Notes under the pieces: generated by a model | Told to the model about the DNA's origin: nothing | The model's input: only the letters and a program-made list of their open reading frames with translations | Databases searched by the model: none | Assembly: GCA_900550205.1 (NCBI GenBank) | Contig: URRJ01000073.1 | Span: 1-9,204, forward strand | Source: an uncultured Collinsella sp. | Lineage (GTDB): Bacteria; Actinomycetota; Coriobacteriia; Coriobacteriales; Coriobacteriaceae | Direction: 5' to 3' | Length of the DNA: 9,204 bases | Made by a program: the position numbers and the translations under genes | Part shown: piece by piece, positions 5,537 through 9,204 of the stretch | Numbering within the stretch: the stretch's first letter is position 1 | How the letters are laid out: each line of letters begins with the position of its first letter

Positions 5537-6556
5537 ATGTTCGGCAATCCTTCGTATCCTACGTACCAGGCCTTTTTGGGATTGGGTATCGCCGCTATCA
5601 TCGCGATGCTGCTCATGCCGTGGTGGATTAAGCTGCTCAAAGTCGAAGGCATCGGCCAGCAAGTTCGTGCCGATGGTCCCAAGCGCCACCTGATTAAGCA
5701 GGGCACGCCCACCATGGGTGGCGTCATCATCCTGGTCGCCGTTTCGCTGACGTGCCTGTTGATGGGCAAGCTCACCACCGAGCTCGTGCTTGTGCTGCTC
5801 GCCACGCTGGCAACCGGCGTTCTTGGTCTCATCGATGACCTGACTTCCGTTACGCACGGTCGCTCGCTCGGCCTGACGCCTCACGCCAAGATGATTGGCC
5901 TGACCATCATCTGCGTTACTTTTACCGTGCTTGCCGTTAACTGGTGCGGCGTTGCCCCCGAGATTCGTTTCCCTGGCGGCCTGACGATTGACCTGGGTGT
6001 GCTTTCAACCACCATCTGCGGTTTCTCGTTCCCGTGGCTCTACATTGTTTTTTGCTGGCTCATGATCGCCGGTCTTTCTAACGCCGTGAACCTGACCGAT
6101 GGCCTGGACGGCCTTGCTGGCGGTACCTCCATGATTGCCATGCTCGCGATGGCCGCTATGGCGTTTTTGCATGGCGACGTGAACCTGTCTATCTTCTGCA
6201 CCGCATGCGCCGGCGCTTGCCTGGGCTTTTTGTGGTTCAACTGCTATCCGGCGAGCATCTTTATGGGTGATACCGGCTCTCTTGCCTTGGGTGCAGCCTT
6301 TGCCTGCACGTCCATTATGACCAACACCGAGGTCGTCTCGCTCATCATCGGTGGCCTGTTTATCGTCGAGACCCTCTCGGTCATGATTCAGGTCGTCTAC
6401 TTCCACTTTACGCATAAGCGCGTCTTCCTTATGGCGCCCATTCATCATCATTTCGAAAAGAAGGGCTGGGCCGAGACCAAGGTTGTCATTCGCTTTTGGA
6501 TTGTCGCCGCGGCATTTGGTGCCCTGGGCCTCGCTTTGTTCTTCCAGTTGGGATAG
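5537..6556 (+). CDS. mraY: Phospho-MurNAc-pentapeptide transferase MraY
   Basis: MraY is the integral membrane enzyme that transfers phospho-MurNAc-pentapeptide from UDP to undecaprenyl phosphate, making lipid I on the cytoplasmic face. The 339-residue protein is largely hydrophobic, with about ten predicted membrane segments, close to the family norm. Signature motifs appear in order: GPKRHLIKQGTPTMGG (47-62), the Mg-binding pair D100-D101 in IDDLTS, NLTDGLDGLAGG with D188 and D191 (185-196), FMGDTGSLALGA (from M243), and the HHH motif at 303-305 followed by FEKKGW. The start is 3 nt after murF's TAG. Its ribosome binding site, GGAAGG at 5518-5523, lies inside murF, so the two are probably translationally coupled. 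It ends in TAG, 9 nt before murD and in the same frame. Confidence 0.97.
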   Translation: MFGNPSYPTYQAFLGLGIAAIIAMLLMPWWIKLLKVEGIGQQVRADGPKRHLIKQGTPTMGGVIILVAVSLTCLLMGKLTTELVLVLLATLATGVLGLIDDLTSVTHGRSLGLTPHAKMIGLTIICVTFTVLAVNWCGVAPEIRFPGGLTIDLGVLSTTICGFSFPWLYIVFCWLMIAGLSNAVNLTDGLDGLAGGTSMIAMLAMAAMAFLHGDVNLSIFCTACAGACLGFLWFNCYPASIFMGDTGSLALGAAFACTSIMTNTEVVSLIIGGLFIVETLSVMIQVVYFHFTHKRVFLMAPIHHHFEKKGWAETKVVIRFWIVAAAFGALGLALFFQLG

Positions 6557-6565
6557 TGGTTTTTC

Positions 6566-7972
6566 ATGCCTCTTGCAGATTCCTTTAGCCTGCTCGTTTT
6601 GGGCCAGGGTAAGTCCGGTCTTGATGTCGCTCGCTGGGCGCTTGCACACCCCGAGCGCGTGAGTGCCGTCACCGTCTATGGCGGCGGCACCTCAGAGCCC
6701 AATGACGCCACGCGTGCGCTCGAGGCTATGGGAGCGTCGTTTATCTATGACACCGAGCAGGTAGAGGGAGCCTACGACGTATGCGTGACATGCCCGGGTA
6801 TCTCGGAGTTTTCGGCATTCTTTAAGGCTGGCCGCGATCACGCTGCCCAGATCATGGGTGAGCCCGAGTTCGCCTACCGCCTGTCTCCCCAAAACTGGAT
6901 CGCCATTACGGGCACCAACGGCAAGACGACTACCACGTCGCTGACCGACTACCTGCTTAAGGCGGCCGGCGAGGCGAGCGTTGCTGTCGGCAACATCGGT
7001 GAGCCTCCGGTAAACGAGATCGATGGCCGCGCGCATAACGAGTGGTTTGTAGCGGAGCTTTCGAGCTATCAGATTGCAACGACGACCGAGCTTCACCCCC
7101 GCGTGGCGGTGCTGCTCAATATCACGCCCGATCACCTCGGTTGGCACAAGAGCCATAAGAACTATGCGCTCGCCAAGATTAAGCTCTTCGAGAATATGGT
7201 TGACGATGATCTTGTGGTTATCGACGTCGAGGACGCCGGCATCCATGAGTTCGATGAGTATATCTACACGCCGGGCCGTCGCATCTGCAAGGTCGCCTTT
7301 GACGAGCCTGATGGGGAGGACGCCGCATTTGTACGCGATGGCAAGATGGTCGTGCGTCTGAAGGGCGTCGAGACCCCGCTCATCCCCACGTCCGAGCTCA
7401 GAATCTCCGGACATCACAATGTCATCAATGCCCTGTGCGCTGCCACGGCTGCCCTGGCCGTCGGTGCCGATGTCGACGGTGTGTGTCGCGGTCTGGCCTC
7501 GTTCCAGCCGCTCGAGCACCGTGTGGAGCCCTGCGGTGAGATCGATGGCGTGCGCTACGTCAACGATTCCAAGGCAACGAACACCGATGCGGTCGAGAAG
7601 GCCCTGACGGCGTTTCCCGACGACGATGTGATCTTGCTGCTCGGCGGCCACGATAAGGGTACGCCGCTCGCGGACTTTGCCCGCGTTGTCATGGATAACG
7701 TTCGCTCGGTGGTCTGCTTTGGCGACGCTCGCGAGCGCTTTACCGCCGCTATGGACGAGGCCGATGTCGATGGCGACGTTGATATCGCTCAGGCTGACGA
7801 CCTGCGCGACGCCGTGGACGTTGCCCGTTCGCTGTCGAGCCGTGGCGACGTGATCCTGCTTTCTCCCGCCTGTTCTTCGTTCGATGAGTTCTCGGGCTAC
7901 GAGGAGCGCGGCCGCGTGTTTAAGGACTACGTGGCCCAGCTTGCCGCCGCAGCGAAATCGCAAATGGAATAG
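6566..7972 (+). CDS. murD: UDP-N-acetylmuramoyl-L-alanine--D-glutamate ligase MurD
   Basis: MurD is the ATP-dependent cytoplasmic ligase that adds D-glutamate to UDP-MurNAc-L-Ala. The 468-residue protein has an N-terminal Rossmann-like substrate domain with LGQGKSG (12-18). The central ATPase domain has ITGTNGKTTT (114-123), ELSSYQI (164-170), TPDHLGWH (187-194) and YALAK, with K204 at the position of the carbamylated lysine. The C-terminal domain has LEHRVE (316-321), NDSKATN (333-339), LLGGHDKG and SPACSSFDEF (433-442). All catalytic landmarks are present and length is typical. It begins 9 nt after mraY with only a weak ribosome binding site (GTGG at 6557-6560), which suggests coupling to mraY. 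It ends in TAG, 9 nt before the ftsW start. Confidence 0.97.
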   Translation: MPLADSFSLLVLGQGKSGLDVARWALAHPERVSAVTVYGGGTSEPNDATRALEAMGASFIYDTEQVEGAYDVCVTCPGISEFSAFFKAGRDHAAQIMGEPEFAYRLSPQNWIAITGTNGKTTTTSLTDYLLKAAGEASVAVGNIGEPPVNEIDGRAHNEWFVAELSSYQIATTTELHPRVAVLLNITPDHLGWHKSHKNYALAKIKLFENMVDDDLVVIDVEDAGIHEFDEYIYTPGRRICKVAFDEPDGEDAAFVRDGKMVVRLKGVETPLIPTSELRISGHHNVINALCAATAALAVGADVDGVCRGLASFQPLEHRVEPCGEIDGVRYVNDSKATNTDAVEKALTAFPDDDVILLLGGHDKGTPLADFARVVMDNVRSVVCFGDARERFTAAMDEADVDGDVDIAQADDLRDAVDVARSLSSRGDVILLSPACSSFDEFSGYEERGRVFKDYVAQLAAAAKSQME

Positions 7973-7984
7973 GGGCTGCCGGTG
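7971..7984 (+). promoter_or_regulatory. ftsW ribosome binding site and GTG start
   Basis: AGGGG (7971-7975) overlaps the murD stop codon and lies 6 nt before GTG 7982, the first possible in-frame start after that stop. The next in-frame start, ATG 8009, has only AAGG immediately upstream (8005-8007 plus adjacent A), too close to work well. GTG 7982 is therefore preferred. Confidence 0.65.
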
Positions 7985-9204
7985 AGAGAGGAGAGCCCCC
8001 GACAAGGTATGAGGAGGCCCGACTCGGACCGTGCTTCCTCGCAGCGCAGCACGCCGCGTTCCGGTCGCGGCGGGCAGACACTCAGCGAGCGCTATATCGC
8101 CGGCGTCCCCGCCCGCATCATGCGCCCTCGTTTGATATTCATGGCGTGCCTGTTTACCTTGGTGTGCTTTGGTCTGCTGATGGTGTACTCGGCGTCATCG
8201 GTCGAGGCATTGCACGAGAACGGGTCTGCGACGTTTTTCCTGGTTCGACAAGCCGCGTTTGCCGGAGTTGGCGTGCTGGCTATGGTTGCCATCGTGCGCA
8301 TCTTGCCGGATAGCTGGTTTGGGGAAGACGTGCTCAGGATTTTCCTCATGGGCATGATAGGGCTACTGCTTCTGGTGTTCTTTATGGGTAGCGGCAGTCG
8401 TGGCGCCACGCGTTGGCTCAACATTGCCGGTATTCAGTTCCAGCCGTCTGAGTTTTTAAAGCCGTTCGCCATCGCGTACTCGGCAATCATGCTCGACCGC
8501 ATCTTTTCGCCCGGTGGCAACATCAATGAGTTTCTTCGCAAGACGGGCGCCTACCTGGGTATTTCGCTCTTTATGATCTTTATTCAGCCCGATTTTGGCA
8601 CCGTTCTGATCATCTTGTTGACTCTCATGTGCATGGCGTTGTTTGCGGGATTGGACCCTAAATATATCGTTTGGACGGTCGTTGCCGGCATCGCCGTAAT
8701 TGCGATCGCCCTTATCACCGAGCCGTATCGTATGACGCGTGTCGAGGTTGCTTGGAACCCTTGGGCCGACGAGTATGGCGATGGCTATCAGGCCACGCTT
8801 GCCATCATGGCGTTTGCCTCGGGCGGTCTGTTCGGTCGCGGTATCGGCAACTCCACCATGAAGTACTCGTATTTGCCTGAGGCGCATAACGACTACATCT
8901 TGGCTATTATCGGCGAGGAAGTTGGCTTTATCGGAACCGTGCTGTTCTTCTTGGTGTTCGCGATGCTGATTTACTCGGCGTTTCGCATTGCCGAGCAGGC
9001 TACGGACCGTCGCGGAGCACTCATGGCATCGGGTTCCGCAGTCATTCTCGCGGTGCAGTTTTTGATCAATGCGCTGGGCATCCTCAATGTGTTTCCCATG
9101 ACGGGCAAACCACTGCCGTTTATTAGCTACGGCGGCTCGTCGATTATCGTATCGCTTATGCTTGCCGGGCTGATCTTGCGCGTCTCGCACGAGAGCGCCC
9201 GTCG
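7982..9204 (+). CDS. ftsW: Septal peptidoglycan glycosyltransferase FtsW (3'-truncated by window)
   Basis: FtsW is the SEDS-family membrane glycosyltransferase that polymerises lipid II at the septum with FtsI. About 407 codons are visible before the window ends. A basic, Ser/Arg/Gly-rich cytoplasmic tail (about 46 residues from GTG 7982) is followed by multiple membrane segments starting near MRPRLIFMAC. SEDS motifs are present: GATRWLNIAG (141-150), PSEFLKP (155-161), QPDFG (202-206), LPEAHNDYILAIIGEE with D304 matching the conserved catalytic Asp of this loop, and TGKPLPFISYGGSS (374-387). RodA is a sister family, but the position between murD and the window end favours FtsW. The alternative start ATG 8009 would shorten the tail by nine residues. 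The stop codon lies outside the window. Confidence 0.93.
   Translation, partial: MREESPRQGMRRPDSDRASSQRSTPRSGRGGQTLSERYIAGVPARIMRPRLIFMACLFTLVCFGLLMVYSASSVEALHENGSATFFLVRQAAFAGVGVLAMVAIVRILPDSWFGEDVLRIFLMGMIGLLLLVFFMGSGSRGATRWLNIAGIQFQPSEFLKPFAIAYSAIMLDRIFSPGGNINEFLRKTGAYLGISLFMIFIQPDFGTVLIILLTLMCMALFAGLDPKYIVWTVVAGIAVIAIALITEPYRMTRVEVAWNPWADEYGDGYQATLAIMAFASGGLFGRGIGNSTMKYSYLPEAHNDYILAIIGEEVGFIGTVLFFLVFAMLIYSAFRIAEQATDRRGALMASGSAVILAVQFLINALGILNVFPMTGKPLPFISYGGSSIIVSLMLAGLILRVSHESAR

Noticed and set aside
6692..8005. 437-codon open frame on the minus strand opposite murD
   Set aside because: It is antisense to a complete MurD, has compositionally biased translation, no domain and no supporting operon context.
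1..9204. A novel defence, mobile or biosynthetic system
   Set aside because: Every substantial plus-strand gene is a recognised dcw-cluster member, and there are no inserted genes, repeats arrays or composition breaks.

Overview
The window is the front part of a division and cell wall (dcw) cluster, with every gene on the + strand. The order is mraZ - rsmH - ftsL-like - ftsI (class B PBP) - murF - mraY - murD - ftsW, and ftsW runs off the right edge. The DNA is GC-rich, codon use is even from gene to gene, and there are no mobile elements, RNA genes or CRISPR repeats. The gene set, the ring-type MraZ regulator and the protein style (for example the RsmH N-terminus EYRHEPVMLGEVLESL) suggest a high-GC Gram-positive actinobacterium. 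My best guess is Coriobacteriia, possibly Collinsella. That assignment comes from recall, not a search.

Layout: 1-118 is a compact control region. It has a well-formed sigma70-type promoter (TTGAAA, 17 bp, TATTAT), 10-bp-spaced TGGGG-like repeats that fit a MraZ operator, and two near-identical GGGG-N5-CCCC dyads on either side of the -10 and predicted start. Next come mraZ (119-553), rsmH (574-1539), a 90-nt gap, the small bitopic FtsL-like protein (1630-2100) and ftsI (2118-3983). A 125-nt gap (3984-4108) separates ftsI from murF (4109-5533), mraY (5537-6556), murD (6566-7972) and ftsW (from GTG 7982, incomplete). These last four are packed with spacers of 3, 9 and 9 nt.

How the genes work together: MraZ probably represses its own promoter and so sets expression of the cluster. 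RsmH methylates 16S rRNA. MurF and MurD are cytoplasmic Mur ligases, and MraY moves the finished UDP-MurNAc-pentapeptide onto undecaprenyl phosphate to make lipid I. FtsW (glycan polymerase) and FtsI (transpeptidase) form the septal synthase, with the FtsL-like protein as a likely bitopic activator or scaffold. murE, often found between ftsI and murF, is not in the window.

I see no undescribed biological system here; this is a core housekeeping locus. The points most worth a second look are the layered operator and dyads at the mraZ promoter, the run of four genes in one reading frame separated only by amber stops, the tandem hairpins just inside ftsI, and the murE-less gap before murF.
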